Of a stretch of 64,000 nt of DNA, positions 45,608 through 54,500 are shown in pieces. Positions within the stretch are counted from its first letter, which is position 1; each line of letters starts with the position of its first letter. The translations under genes were made by a program, and so were the position numbers. Below the pieces are notes generated by a model, which did not search any database, was not told the origin of the DNA, and saw nothing but the letters and a program-made list of their open reading frames with translations. The DNA is from Bacillus sp. FSL K6-3431 (lineage in GTDB: Bacteria; Bacillota; Bacilli; Bacillales; Bacillaceae_C). Where the stretch lies: assembly GCF_038002605.1 (NCBI RefSeq), contig NZ_JBBOCT010000001.1, forward strand, positions 3,906,001 through 3,970,000. The letters are read 5' to 3'.

Positions 45608-46085
45608 AGGAAAGCGCCTCGAATGCCCTTGTGGAATGAAAATACGAGTTCAGAGTAAATCGAAAGAGCTTCGAATGCCCTTGTGTAATAAAAATACGAG
45701 TTCAGGGCAAATCGAAAGAGCTTCGAATGCCCTTGTGTAATAAAAATACGAGTTCAGGGCAAATCGAATGAGCTTCGAATGCCCTTGTGGAATGAAAATA
45801 CGAGTTCAGAGTAAATCGAAAGAGCTTCGAATGCCCTTGTGGAATAAAAATACGAGTTCAGGGCAAATCGAAAGAGCTTCGAATGCCCTTGTAGAATGAA
45901 AATACGAGTTCAAGGTAAATCGCATGAGCTTCGAATGCCCTTGTGGGATGAAAATACGAGTTCAGGGTAAATCGAATGAGGCTCGAATGCCCTTGCAGGA
46001 TGAAGATACGGGCACAGGGTAAATCGAAATCGGATCGAATGCCGTTTCGGGATGAAAATACGATAATAAGGTAAATCGAATGCAT
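45608..46085. repeat. Tandem array of nine 52-bp repeats
   Basis: The unit contains TTCGAATGCCCTTGTG, AATACGAGTTCAGGG and AAATCGAAAGAGC. The anchor CGAATGCCC starts at 45620, 45672, 45724, 45776, 45828, 45880, 45932, 45984 and 46036, always 52 bp apart. The outer units are more diverged. Because 52 is not a multiple of 3 it is not a coding repeat. It lies between two convergent genes. A related array in the opposite orientation lies at 57198. Confidence 0.95.
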
Positions 46086-46219
46086 TTCAATAGCTCATAA
46101 AGAGAGAAGTTATTTTCGTAAATGTATTTCATTACCATTGTCTAAAAAAGTTCATCGTTGGTAAATAAATTAGATTATACTTACCAACAATGAAAAAATG
46201 TTAAATCAAAGGTAAATTG

Positions 46220-47128
46220 TTATACAAAATATCTATGCTCTCTTGCGCCAATAGGTTTTAAGTTTTGTGATAGAATTCTTCTGATTTTCTTTTTAGAAGA
46301 AATCGACCTACACCATTCATGAATACAATTTGTCGTAATTTTTTTATCGGGAAAAAGAAGCCTAAATTCCTCGATATTCCGCAAAACTGCGGAGTCAACA
46401 TCTTCCACGGTCCCACATTGATTACACTCCAATTTCTTTTCTCCTACAGTATTTTTAAAAGAATGACAAGCTGCACAAGTGATTCCCTTTCGCAATTGAT
46501 GATATTCATAAGATGGTAGTTGGGTATATGGGGATTCAGTTTGATGCATGGAGATTAAAAGTTCAGCTAGCCTGTTATGCTGAGATCGTAGGTTTGATGG
46601 GGTCTCATTTAATGTTTTTATAAAGCGATTGATTTGCGTCGGGAAAATAAATGATGTGTTTGAGGGGGCTTGATATAAGGTGAACGCAGGGTTTACAAAG
46701 ATAATGTATCCTTCAATGGGTAAATAGATTTTTAAATTTTTAAGTAAAGAGCGGAGTAGTAAATTACTGCGTTTTAACTGGGTCAATGGATTTATTATTT
46801 CATAGTCGGACAAGACCCGTCGGAATTCTTCTGCATCATATATATAATCGCCTTCATAATTTTTTATTTCTACAGAGAAAATCGTTTTTTCGGAAATGAT
46901 TAAGGTATCGATTTGGAAAACAGAGTGATTAAACTCAAGACATAAGTCGTTTAATACATACATATCACATGGAATCTTCGCTGTTAATTGATCAAACATC
47001 ACCTCCCCTTGATAGCCTTTTTCAAGTTTTAAATAATGCTTTTTATCTTTTGCAGATAGATCGATCCGTGTATTTAAACATTTTAGAATTCCTAATTCAT
47101 TTGACAAAACACGAGGCTTTAATTGCAT
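46220..47128 (-). CDS. NERD domain protein with zinc ribbon
   Basis: The 302-residue protein has an N-terminal NERD (nuclease-related) domain: KGYQGEVMFDQLTAKIPCDM, YVLNDLCLEFNHSVFQIDTL, SVEIKNYEGDYIYD (the catalytic-type E-x-K) and PLTQLKRSNLLLRSLLKNL. Near the C-terminus there is a zinc ribbon with C-x2-C pairs (ITCAACHS and LECNQCGT) and a helical tail. NERD domains resemble endonucleases, and a role in DNA processing is assumed. GGAGAGGATG lies before the ATG. It is monocistronic. Confidence 0.88.
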   Translation of the reverse strand: MQLKPRVLSNELGILKCLNTRIDLSAKDKKHYLKLEKGYQGEVMFDQLTAKIPCDMYVLNDLCLEFNHSVFQIDTLIISEKTIFSVEIKNYEGDYIYDAEEFRRVLSDYEIINPLTQLKRSNLLLRSLLKNLKIYLPIEGYIIFVNPAFTLYQAPSNTSFIFPTQINRFIKTLNETPSNLRSQHNRLAELLISMHQTESPYTQLPSYEYHQLRKGITCAACHSFKNTVGEKKLECNQCGTVEDVDSAVLRNIEEFRLLFPDKKITTNCIHEWCRSISSKKKIRRILSQNLKPIGAREHRYFV

Positions 47129-47450
47129 AGGTCCACATCCTCTCCTTTATATTTGTTTACTGTTTCCCAAAAATGAGATCTGGGGTTTTACAAATGTTCT
47201 TTCCTACGAACGGTATAAATTTTCTCGGAAGTACGTTTTTACAACATCACCCCTATTCCACATGACTTTGTTCAATTATACATTATCTTACTTTTGTGTG
47301 GCTCGGTTAAATGTTGCTTTTTGATTTTTCGATATTACTAATTTAATAAAAGCAGCTTTATTCATGTTGAAATACACTGAGCGAGCAATCGGTTAATAAA
47401 GGTTAGCTGTTTAATGATTTATGGTTGATGTAAGAGTAGATTTAATGACC
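47129..47450. other. Gap without gene
   Basis: Upstream region of the NERD gene (minus strand) and of the ABC operon. No repeat or frame of note. Confidence 0.35.
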
Positions 47451-47488
47451 TCCCTTGGCCAACCTCCTATTTCTTTTTTTTAGTACGA

Positions 47489-47517
47489 TGCAACTGACAG
47501 GTACTTTTATGCAACTA
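47489..47517 (+). promoter_or_regulatory. Direct repeat, candidate LytTR-binding site
   Basis: ATGCAACT occurs at 47489-47496 and 47510-47517, 21 bp (two helix turns) apart on the same face, with GACAGG between. It precedes the ABC/LytTR operon. LytTR regulators bind such paired direct repeats. Confidence 0.7.
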
Positions 47518-47612
47518 GCCTTCAAAATACAACCGGTCATAGAGAAGCGGCAGACCTTTTTGGCCTCAATAGATATAGTAAGGGTACAAAGAAAAACACG
47601 GAGGGAAGACAA

Positions 47613-48332
47613 ATGGAAATTGTACACGTCAGAAATTTACAAAAGGCATATGGAGCGAATCAAGTATTGCGGGGAATCAATTTTAAAGCAGAGGGTGGTG
47701 AAATCATCGGTGTTATCGGCAAAAATGGGGCTGGCAAATCGACGTTTTTAGAAATACTGATGACGTTAAAGCCTTATAACGATGGGAATGTTTTATTATT
47801 CGATAAAGAGCTTCGGTCTTTATCCACCAACGAGCTTGAATGCGTACGAAAAGATATTTCAGCCGTTCTGCAGCCTACACAGTTTTACAAAACGCTGAAG
47901 GTCATCGAGTTGCTAAAGCTGTTCAAAGCCTATTACAAATCGTCTATCGATATTGAACAGATCATTATCGACTTTAAACTGCAGCCGCATCGAAAAAAGT
48001 ATTTTGATAAATTGTCGGGTGGATGGAAACAAATTGTCAGTTTGGCAATCGCCTTTTTATCCGAGCCGAAAATGCTCATTTTAGATGAGCCAACGACAGG
48101 CTTAGATCCTCATATGCGGAATATGCTTTGGACTTATATTACCGATTATAATAAGCGCACGGGAGGAACGGTCATTCTGACGACACATAATATGGACGAA
48201 GTTGAATTGTATTGCGATAAGGTGATGCTTTTGAATGAAGGGGTAAGCGAAGTGTTTGAAACAACTAACGGAATATTAGCTTCAGGCTATAAATCAATCA
48301 ATGAATTTTATCTTACGAAAGTATCAGTATAA
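47613..48332 (+). CDS. ABC transporter ATP-binding protein
   Basis: A 239-residue ABC ATPase with Walker A GKNGAGKSTFLEI, Q-loop LQPTQFYK, signature DKLSGGWKQIVSLAIAFL (SGG-x-KQ form), Walker B MLILDEPTTGLD and the switch histidine in ILTTHNMDE. It powers export with the permease encoded 12 bp downstream. GGAGGG precedes ATG 47613. The four genes 47613-50005 form one operon with the LytTR regulator and its DUF3021 partner, a common Firmicute arrangement linked to bacteriocin or antibiotic export. Confidence 0.93.
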   Translation: MEIVHVRNLQKAYGANQVLRGINFKAEGGEIIGVIGKNGAGKSTFLEILMTLKPYNDGNVLLFDKELRSLSTNELECVRKDISAVLQPTQFYKTLKVIELLKLFKAYYKSSIDIEQIIIDFKLQPHRKKYFDKLSGGWKQIVSLAIAFLSEPKMLILDEPTTGLDPHMRNMLWTYITDYNKRTGGTVILTTHNMDEVELYCDKVMLLNEGVSEVFETTNGILASGYKSINEFYLTKVSV

Positions 48333-48344
48333 GGGGGGATTTTT

Positions 48345-49088
48345 ATGTTAGCGACTCAATTAAAGTATGATCTGCTCATGTTTTCAAGAGAATTGTTTTA
48401 CCTAGTGTTTACAATTATAGTTCCGCCTGTCACGTATCTGTTCATGGGGGAGTTATTCGGCGGGGCCACCTATGCGGGTAATTTAAGTTATGCGGAAACA
48501 TACACACCATCTTTCATCTTGTTGATCACTTTCGGCGTCGTCTTTTTTGCCTTCGGGTTTGACCAAGTGATGAACCGCACGATTGGCGTGGAAAAGCGCA
48601 TCAGCTTATCACCCGTTCCTAAGAGAACATTATTGCTCTCAAACATTTTAAAATCAATAATCATTACGAGCTTCGGTTACTTTTTAGTGTTTTTCATCGG
48701 CATGATCGCCTATGACCTTTCATTTCAACTGCTTAATTTCGTGCTGTCTTTTGTTACTTTCATGTTGCTGAATGCTGCATTGCTCATTATGTCATCAGCT
48801 ATCTATTCATTATTCACGAGCATGAATGGTGCATTGGTATTTTCCATCATTATCTTCCAAGTCGGCATGATTACAGGCGGTTTTACAATGCCAATTGATC
48901 TAATGCCGAAGTTTGTGCAACTAATAGCCAACGTCAATCCGCTCTATCATATGAATCAATTATTCATCGCCGTATGGAATGGCAAGTTGCAAATGGATAA
49001 TAATTCGCTTCTATCGATCGGTTTTATTATTGTCTGTGTAATGATTTCACTATTGGTCATTCGTTTCGTGAATAAAGTGAGAAAATAA
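48345..49088 (+). CDS. ABC-2 type transporter permease
   Basis: The 247-residue membrane protein has six TM segments of the ABC-2 type, including LFYLVFTIIVPPVTYLFMGE near the N-terminus, FGVVFFAFGFDQVMNRTIGV with the coupling region EKRISLSPVPKRTLLLSNIL, and the conserved TMPIDLMPKFVQLIANVNPL before the last helix. AAGGGGGGAT precedes the ATG. It works with the upstream ATPase. The substrate cannot be deduced. Confidence 0.9.
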   Translation: MLATQLKYDLLMFSRELFYLVFTIIVPPVTYLFMGELFGGATYAGNLSYAETYTPSFILLITFGVVFFAFGFDQVMNRTIGVEKRISLSPVPKRTLLLSNILKSIIITSFGYFLVFFIGMIAYDLSFQLLNFVLSFVTFMLLNAALLIMSSAIYSLFTSMNGALVFSIIIFQVGMITGGFTMPIDLMPKFVQLIANVNPLYHMNQLFIAVWNGKLQMDNNSLLSIGFIIVCVMISLLVIRFVNKVRK

Positions 49089-49139
49089 GCCCTTAAATGG
49101 TACTATATAGAAAGTATCGATTCAGGGGGAATGTACAAA

Positions 49140-49598
49140 ATGAAAGTTTCATTAGACATTGATAGCGATTATGAAGAAACGAAAGTGACTATCCATTGCA
49201 GTGAAATGGATGATTCGATAAAGGAAATTCTCGATTTTCTAAAGGGGAAGAAGATCGAATTCCTCGTCGGAAAAGATGGGGAGATGCAGCATATTTTAAA
49301 GCCAGATGGGATTCATTATTTCCACACGGAGAATGAAGGCGTCGTAGCCGTCACTGCAGAAGGTTCCTTTACGTTGAAAGAGAAATTGTATGAGCTTGAG
49401 AAAATGCTTCCTTCCACGAAATTCATCAGGCTATCAAAATCAGTCATTGCTAATCTCCATGAGTTGAGCCGTTTCGAAGCTTCTTTTAACGGCACGCTTT
49501 GTGTACACTTCAAATCCGGAGCAAAGGAATACGTCTCACGAACCTACGTGAGTAGCATTAAGGAAGTACTGAAAATGAATAGGAGGAAAAATGGATGA
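49140..49598 (+). CDS. LytTR-domain regulator
   Basis: The 152-residue protein has a short N-terminal region (VSLDIDSDYEETKVTIHCSE) and a C-terminal LytTR DNA-binding domain: IHYFHTENEGVVAVTAEGSF, LPSTKFIRLSKSVIANLHEL and the closing VSRTYVSSIKEVLKMNRR. It lacks a receiver domain. The start is ATG 49140, nine bases after AGGGGGA. It probably binds the paired ATGCAACT repeats upstream of 47613 and controls its own operon, with the DUF3021 membrane partner modulating it. Confidence 0.9.
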   Translation: MKVSLDIDSDYEETKVTIHCSEMDDSIKEILDFLKGKKIEFLVGKDGEMQHILKPDGIHYFHTENEGVVAVTAEGSFTLKEKLYELEKMLPSTKFIRLSKSVIANLHELSRFEASFNGTLCVHFKSGAKEYVSRTYVSSIKEVLKMNRRKNG

Positions 49599-50005
49599 AA
49601 ACATTTTTGGTGAGAAGCATATTGGGCATATTTTTCGGTGCGTTCCTAACACTTATTACGATCTTCGCGGTTATTTATTTAGGTGAGAAAGATATACTAG
49701 ACTCGGCTGTCCTTGTGAAAAATGCTCTTGGAACTGTTTTTTGCGGCTGGTTCTTTACAGTGACACCTTTGCTGTTTGAAAATGAAAAGTTGACTCTGCC
49801 GATACAAACAGCTTTGCATTTCCTATGCGTAACGGTGCTCTATTTCATTGTCGCTTTTGTAATCGGGTGGATTCCATTTACGGTGAAGGGATTTATCGGT
49901 ATGCTCGGCATATTCATCGTGATCTATGCCATCATTTGGTTCGCCTTCTATACTTATTTCAGACAGCAAGCAGCCAAATTGAATGAGGACTTGAATGATT
50001 TATAA
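49595..50005 (+). CDS. DUF3021 membrane protein, partner of the LytTR regulator
   Basis: A 136-residue protein with four TM helices: SILGIFFGAFLTLITIFAVI, GTVFCGWFFTVTPLLFENEK, TALHFLCVTVLYFIVAFVIG and MLGIFIVIYAIIWFAFYTYF. This is the DUF3021 layout. Its ATG overlaps the LytTR stop (ATGA). DUF3021 proteins usually hold or inhibit the LytTR regulator at the membrane; that role is inferred here from the family arrangement. Confidence 0.9.
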   Translation: MKTFLVRSILGIFFGAFLTLITIFAVIYLGEKDILDSAVLVKNALGTVFCGWFFTVTPLLFENEKLTLPIQTALHFLCVTVLYFIVAFVIGWIPFTVKGFIGMLGIFIVIYAIIWFAFYTYFRQQAAKLNEDLNDL

Positions 50006-50090
50006 AAAAAGCTACCTGCCACCCGAACAATTATCGAAGTTACTGGGCATAAACCTATCGCTAATAGAAGAAGTAGATATCAATGTTTAA

Positions 50091-50119
50091 AGGCTATTTC
50101 ATTTATGATGAAATAGCCT
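50091..50119 (+). terminator. Terminator of the ABC/LytTR operon
   Basis: AGGCTATTTCAT and ATGAAATAGCCT pair; the hairpin is identical to that at 45444. Confidence 0.8.
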
Positions 50120-50267
50120 GTTTGTGATTGAAGAAAAGTAGTGACTGTAAGTTTTTTATGGGAACAAATCACAAATGTAAAAGCACATCTTAGATGACTC
50201 GTAAAAAATCTCTTTAAAGTAGCCTTTTGCTCTTTTTTTTTCGCTCCGTAATATTCTAGCTTTTCAA

Positions 50268-50309
50268 GAAGAGCCTGTTTTGGATTTCAGGACCCAAAAC
50301 AGGCTCTTC
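50268..50309. terminator. Strong bidirectional hairpin
   Basis: GAAGAGCCTGTTTTGG and CCAAAACAGGCTCTTC pair perfectly around a ten-base loop between two convergent operons. Confidence 0.85.
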
Positions 50310-50460
50310 ATTTTATCCCGCATGAACGGGTAGTAAGACTCCCGCCTCAAAACTATGATCCGAAGAAGTTTAGGTGGGAGATCAACTACCCGTAAAAGCC
50401 CGATTGGTTCAACTACAATCAGTGAGGGATGAAGAAAACCCTTCTGACTGAAGTTTCACT

Positions 50461-51957
50461 TTATTCAACACTGATATCATTTTTTCGGCCCACATACCAC
50501 ATGAAAAATGAATGCGCAAATTCTATCGGTACGTCGTCCAAGCCTGAATGATGCACCGGCTTTCCCCTGTTGATTGTCTCTATGGACGCGAGACCGAGTA
50601 TTTTTTGAATGATGTTTCGCGTGACCTCCACCTCAATCACCTTTTCCCGTTTCGAGATGAATAAAGAGGTAGTGAGCACTCCTTTTTTAAACTGAATAAA
50701 TTGATCGTTTATTACGTAACGGGTATGGAAGAAATCTAACAATCTTGATAATAAAATACAAAGCAAAAGGACTGATGAAAGGATTATCCAAGCCTGTTCC
50801 ACATCCAAAATTGTTGGCTTAAAATAATATAAAGCGCCAGTTGCGATGATCCAGAGCCAGCTTAGCCCCAATATGCGCAACCAAAAGGATTTTTTTGGAA
50901 GACGAATCATTTCCTGTGTAATTGCATAGGATGGCAAAATTTCCGAAACCATCTCATATGCCTTGTTAACCGGCAGAAAAGGATAGAGTGTATTAACTTC
51001 GAATGTATCTTCTCCAGAACTTAAACTACCGGCACTTGTCAGCTTTACTTCGGCAAGCCCTAGTAATCTTTTTATCAAGGACTGTTTCATTTCAATTGCT
51101 TGCACCTTTTCTTTTGAAATGGAGAAGGCCGTTTCATCGATGACACCCCTAGTAATATAAATGTGATTTGCATCTGAAGATACTTCATATTTCCCATACT
51201 TTAAATAAGTTCCTATGATTCCAAAGATTGCGGAGGCAATAACGAGTATGATAACAATGATAGTCACAACCCACCATGAGCTTATGATCTTTTCAAAGAA
51301 ACCCTCAGCAGTATCTTCCACATGAAAAACTTCATTGATTTTGTAAAAAAATGAGCTAATTAAGGGTATCAAAACTAAAAAACTTAAAGATGTAAAGGAT
51401 GCTTTTAAGATGTCCTTTTTCGTTGGTTGAAAGTGAATCATTCGATTCAGATCCGGATGTTTAACTTCAAACTCGGAATCAACGAACTCATGATTCTGAT
51501 CCTCTGCATCCTGATCCGTATTTCTAAGATGTGCTTCCATCCATTCAGCCTCTGTTTGAGAAATTACTTCAAATTTTATATTCGCATTTTCCTCTGTCAT
51601 GGCTGTTTTAAAATGAATAGAAGTCATTTTAAACATACGATGGAATAACGATGTGTGCCGATGAATGTTTTGAATCTTAGAAAATGGAATTGTTCGTTCA
51701 GTTTTGCTGAAAAGTCCTTTATAAAGATGAAAGACCTTATTATTAAGTTCGTATTTGTGGGTGAACCATTTAAAAACGATTGAAAAAAATGTAAATCCAA
51801 CCGCGAGCAAGAAAACTATCTTGCCGTATTTGATGAAGGATGATTCCGAACCGGCCTTCACCACATATAAATAAAACACAAAGAAAAAGGAATTCCTTAA
51901 TAATTTGCCTAAATCAAAAAGCATAACAAGTGGAGAATAACGTTTCATCTTCGTCAT
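50461..51957 (-). CDS. YdbT-like membrane protein with bacterial PH domains
   Basis: The 498-residue protein has three PH-like (bPH2, DUF304) domains, each following a pair of TM helices. The first reads HLYKGLFSKTERTIPFSKIQ, the second HIYITRGVIDETAFSISKEK and VQAIEMKQSLIKRLLGLAEV, the third IQFKKGVLTTSLFISKREKV and IEVEVTRNIIQKILGLASIE. This is the layout of YdbT, which acts with YdbS in resistance to bacteriocin-like compounds. Its start overlaps the YdbS stop by one base, and both follow an ABC transporter. Confidence 0.88.
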   Translation of the reverse strand: MTKMKRYSPLVMLFDLGKLLRNSFFFVFYLYVVKAGSESSFIKYGKIVFLLAVGFTFFSIVFKWFTHKYELNNKVFHLYKGLFSKTERTIPFSKIQNIHRHTSLFHRMFKMTSIHFKTAMTEENANIKFEVISQTEAEWMEAHLRNTDQDAEDQNHEFVDSEFEVKHPDLNRMIHFQPTKKDILKASFTSLSFLVLIPLISSFFYKINEVFHVEDTAEGFFEKIISSWWVVTIIVIILVIASAIFGIIGTYLKYGKYEVSSDANHIYITRGVIDETAFSISKEKVQAIEMKQSLIKRLLGLAEVKLTSAGSLSSGEDTFEVNTLYPFLPVNKAYEMVSEILPSYAITQEMIRLPKKSFWLRILGLSWLWIIATGALYYFKPTILDVEQAWIILSSVLLLCILLSRLLDFFHTRYVINDQFIQFKKGVLTTSLFISKREKVIEVEVTRNIIQKILGLASIETINRGKPVHHSGLDDVPIEFAHSFFMWYVGRKNDISVE

Positions 51958-52475
51958 TACTCCACTTCCTTAATCTTTGCATATTGAGCAATTTTGTTCC
52001 TTAACTCAACAGCCACCCCTTTAGGTAGGGCAGGTATGGTGTGAGAAGACCCCATCGTTTCAATCGAAACGGAGCAGAGTCCATATTTTCTAAGAATCGG
52101 CCCTTGCTCGGTTGCGACCGATTGGATTTTTGTTATCGGGATAAGTTGATGCGTTTCATTCAATGCGCCTGATTTCAATTGCAAAAATTCTTCGTCCACA
52201 TTGTAACGCCAATTTTTATAAAGTAAAAATGGATGGATCAATGACCAAATCCCACCAATCAATGCAAAGACTGTAATTACTATCAATATCCACCAGATCC
52301 ATACATTCCATGAAAAGCGATAATCAAGGTAAAATAAGATACTTAGAATGAGGATACCGATGACATTTCCAATCGTGTCACTGATGAGCCAAACTTTGAT
52401 TGCGTCCTTTGATAAACGTTTCTGGGGTGTGTTCAAAAAATCATCACCTATATTTCTCTCCCTTCGACTATTCAT
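51957..52475 (-). CDS. YdbS-like PH-domain membrane protein
   Basis: A 172-residue protein with two TM helices (DTIGNVIGILILSILFYLDY; WIWWILIVITVFALIGGIWS) and one bPH2 domain (YNVDEEFLQLKSGALNETHQ, LIPITKIQSVATEQGPILRK, YGLCSVSIETMG). It is the usual small partner of YdbT. It overlaps the ABC ATPase gene by 8 bp at its start and YdbT by one base at its end, so all are translated as one unit. Confidence 0.9.
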   Translation of the reverse strand: MNSRRERNIGDDFLNTPQKRLSKDAIKVWLISDTIGNVIGILILSILFYLDYRFSWNVWIWWILIVITVFALIGGIWSLIHPFLLYKNWRYNVDEEFLQLKSGALNETHQLIPITKIQSVATEQGPILRKYGLCSVSIETMGSSHTIPALPKGVAVELRNKIAQYAKIKEVE

Positions 52476-53373
52476 CTAAAAATATTTCTTCAAGTGATGG
52501 TTCGTCCACTTCAACACGATAGACATCAATTTTATACTGGTTAAAAGCCCGTATGATTTCAGCAATTTTTTTCTCATGGTCAAGCGTAATTGTTACATAC
52601 AACTCTTTCATTTCTAAATCTGACCCTACAGAATGCAGCCATTGGTTCAGTGTCAGCTGCTCCGCTTTAGGGATTGCAGAATGCTTAAACTTTACTGTGA
52701 GCGTTGATCGATAGAAGGATCTAAGCTCATCTATTGTGCCGATTTTGGTAATCTTACCATCTTTCATAATGGCGATCCGTGTACAAATTTTCTCTACTTC
52801 ATCTAAATTGTGGGATGTCATAAAGATCGTTTTCCCTCGTTTTTTCAGATCAGAGATCAGTTTTTGTATATGAATGACGGATTCTGCATCCAATCCAGAA
52901 GTTGGTTCATCGAGAAAAATTAATTCCGGGTCGTGGATGATTGCTTGTGCAATCCCAAGCTTTTTCTTCATACCGAATGAAAATTTAGCAGTTTTTATCT
53001 GGGCCTGTTCTGCTAAGCCAACCAATCGTAAGACTTCCAGACAACCGTGTTTCCCTGTGGGCTTTCCCGATAGAGCAGATAGGAACTTTAAATAATCCAT
53101 CGCGGTTAAAGAACCATAAAATGTGGAGTAATCAGGCATAACGCCAATTCTCTTCTTTACTTGATCATTTGGTCCCTTTACACCTAAAAGCGAGTAAGTG
53201 CCAGAGCTTGGTTGAATAATGCCGGTTAGCATATTGATAAAGGTAGACTTTCCAGCACCGTTCCGACCAAGAAAACCAAATACTTCCCCTTTTTCTACAA
53301 TCAAATCAATTCCTTGTACGACCTGATCTGCACCGTATGATTTCTTTAGTTGTTTCGTTTCAATGGCGATCAT
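52468..53373 (-). CDS. ABC transporter ATP-binding protein
   Basis: The 301-residue ATPase has Walker A GRNGAGKSTFINMLTG, signature FSFGMKKKLGIAQAII, Walker B LIFLDEPTSGLD and the H-loop IFMTSHNLDEVE, plus a C-terminal extension of 80 residues typical of CcmA/NatA-like exporters. ATG 53373 overlaps the permease stop (TAATG) and has GGAG nine bases upstream; the longer frame by two codons is less likely. It energises the permease encoded upstream. Confidence 0.92.
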   Translation of the reverse strand: MIAIETKQLKKSYGADQVVQGIDLIVEKGEVFGFLGRNGAGKSTFINMLTGIIQPSSGTYSLLGVKGPNDQVKKRIGVMPDYSTFYGSLTAMDYLKFLSALSGKPTGKHGCLEVLRLVGLAEQAQIKTAKFSFGMKKKLGIAQAIIHDPELIFLDEPTSGLDAESVIHIQKLISDLKKRGKTIFMTSHNLDEVEKICTRIAIMKDGKITKIGTIDELRSFYRSTLTVKFKHSAIPKAEQLTLNQWLHSVGSDLEMKELYVTITLDHEKKIAEIIRAFNQYKIDVYRVEVDEPSLEEIFLDE

Positions 53374-54062
53374 TAGCATTCTCTCCTCTTGAATATCAGT
53401 TGGGCAATAAAAAGCATCAAACCTGCAAATATTAATATCACTAAGAACGTATAGTCATCCCGTTCTAAATAATAAAAAGGTGTTATAAACTTAATCCAGC
53501 TTATCCATGTATTTGATGTAAACGAAACCCATAACCCGAAAATAGGAAAGGCAAGACCAATGATGGTCCCAAGAAACATGGTAATTCCCGGCTTCGGAAT
53601 GAGAACTGAAAGCAAAATGGTTAAGGCAATTTGGTATATTAATAAACTCATTATTTGAGAAAAAATAAATACATCAAACTGTTTGGCAAAGATGCTGACA
53701 ATTAGGAATGAGATTGCCACACAAACAAACCAAAAGAGGGCAATTCCAAAAAATTTTCCATATAAAATGGAGTATCTTGATGTCCTGGTTACTAAAAATC
53801 GCATTGTTCGTTCATGTGTTTCTCTATTCATACAATCATGGGATAGCCCAGTAATAAATAATTGCCCAAATAAAAAGAGTAAAGTCAACAGGCCAACCGT
53901 GTGAATATGTTCCATTTCTTTAGGTGTAAATTCAACCGCATTCATTAATACATTTGATAATTTGGCGGAATAATAAGCGGTTAATAATAATATCCCAATA
54001 ATCAAAATCGACTTAATGCCTTTAAATAAGCTAAAAAATTCCCTTTTACCGATCACATACAT
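53373..54062 (-). CDS. ABC-2 type permease (NatB-like)
   Basis: A 229-residue protein that begins MYVIGKREFFSLFKGIKSIL, typical of ABC-2 permeases, and has six TM helices. The conserved loop HDCMNRETHERTMRFLVTRT and SRYSILYGKFFGIALFWFV follows the second helix. The start 54062 has GGGGGAAG upstream; the frame to 54092 adds ten residues without a site. It is the first gene of a four-gene minus-strand operon (permease, ATPase, YdbS, YdbT), divergent from a two-component system likely to control it. Confidence 0.88.
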   Translation of the reverse strand: MYVIGKREFFSLFKGIKSILIIGILLLTAYYSAKLSNVLMNAVEFTPKEMEHIHTVGLLTLLFLFGQLFITGLSHDCMNRETHERTMRFLVTRTSRYSILYGKFFGIALFWFVCVAISFLIVSIFAKQFDVFIFSQIMSLLIYQIALTILLSVLIPKPGITMFLGTIIGLAFPIFGLWVSFTSNTWISWIKFITPFYYLERDDYTFLVILIFAGLMLFIAQLIFKRREC

Positions 54063-54224
54063 ACTTTGCTTCCCCCTTCTTGTGTTTCCCATCTAAAACG
54101 ATTATACGTTTCCCTCCTTAAGCTAACGGAAACTCCACCTTAATTCTTCCTTAATTTATAAGCATTTTTGTTTATGGATGATATGATTAATGAAAGTGTT
54201 TGTTCAAAAAGGTGCCAAATTAGA

Positions 54225-54420
54225 AACTAGAAGTTCGAGGCACGAAGGTTTTGAGGATCTGACTTGCACAGGATGTGCTGACTTCTGTGTTGCTCACGGG
54301 ACGTGAGCGAACTTAACAGAAGATCCATCCTAATACGTGAGAACCGGACTTGCACACGATGTGCTGACTTCTACGTTGCCCACAGGACGTGGGCGCTTTT
54401 AGTAGAAGTACGTACTTATG
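54225..54420. repeat. Hairpin-rich repeat with two 86-bp units
   Basis: GACTTGCACAGGATGTGCTG at about 54260 and GACTTGCACACGATGTGCTG at about 54346 start two similar units, each followed by GTTGC(T/C)CAC-n5-GTG(A/G)GCG hairpins and an ACTTCT/AGAAGT pair. Similar GC-rich, hairpin-rich intergenic repeats are common in Bacillaceae. It lies in the divergent promoter region, close upstream of the response regulator. Confidence 0.7.
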
Positions 54421-54500
54421 CCAACGAAGAAATTCGCCGTTTATCATTTGGTGACTTTTTGAACATCCTCTGAATGAATTAAAAAGAATAGGTGATCCAT

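Noticed and set aside
45608..46085. CRISPR array
   Set aside because: The repeats are contiguous with a 52-bp period and no unique spacers, and there are no cas genes.
45858..46085. Minus-strand frame of 75 codons
   Set aside because: It is generated by the 52-bp repeat, whose period is not a multiple of three.
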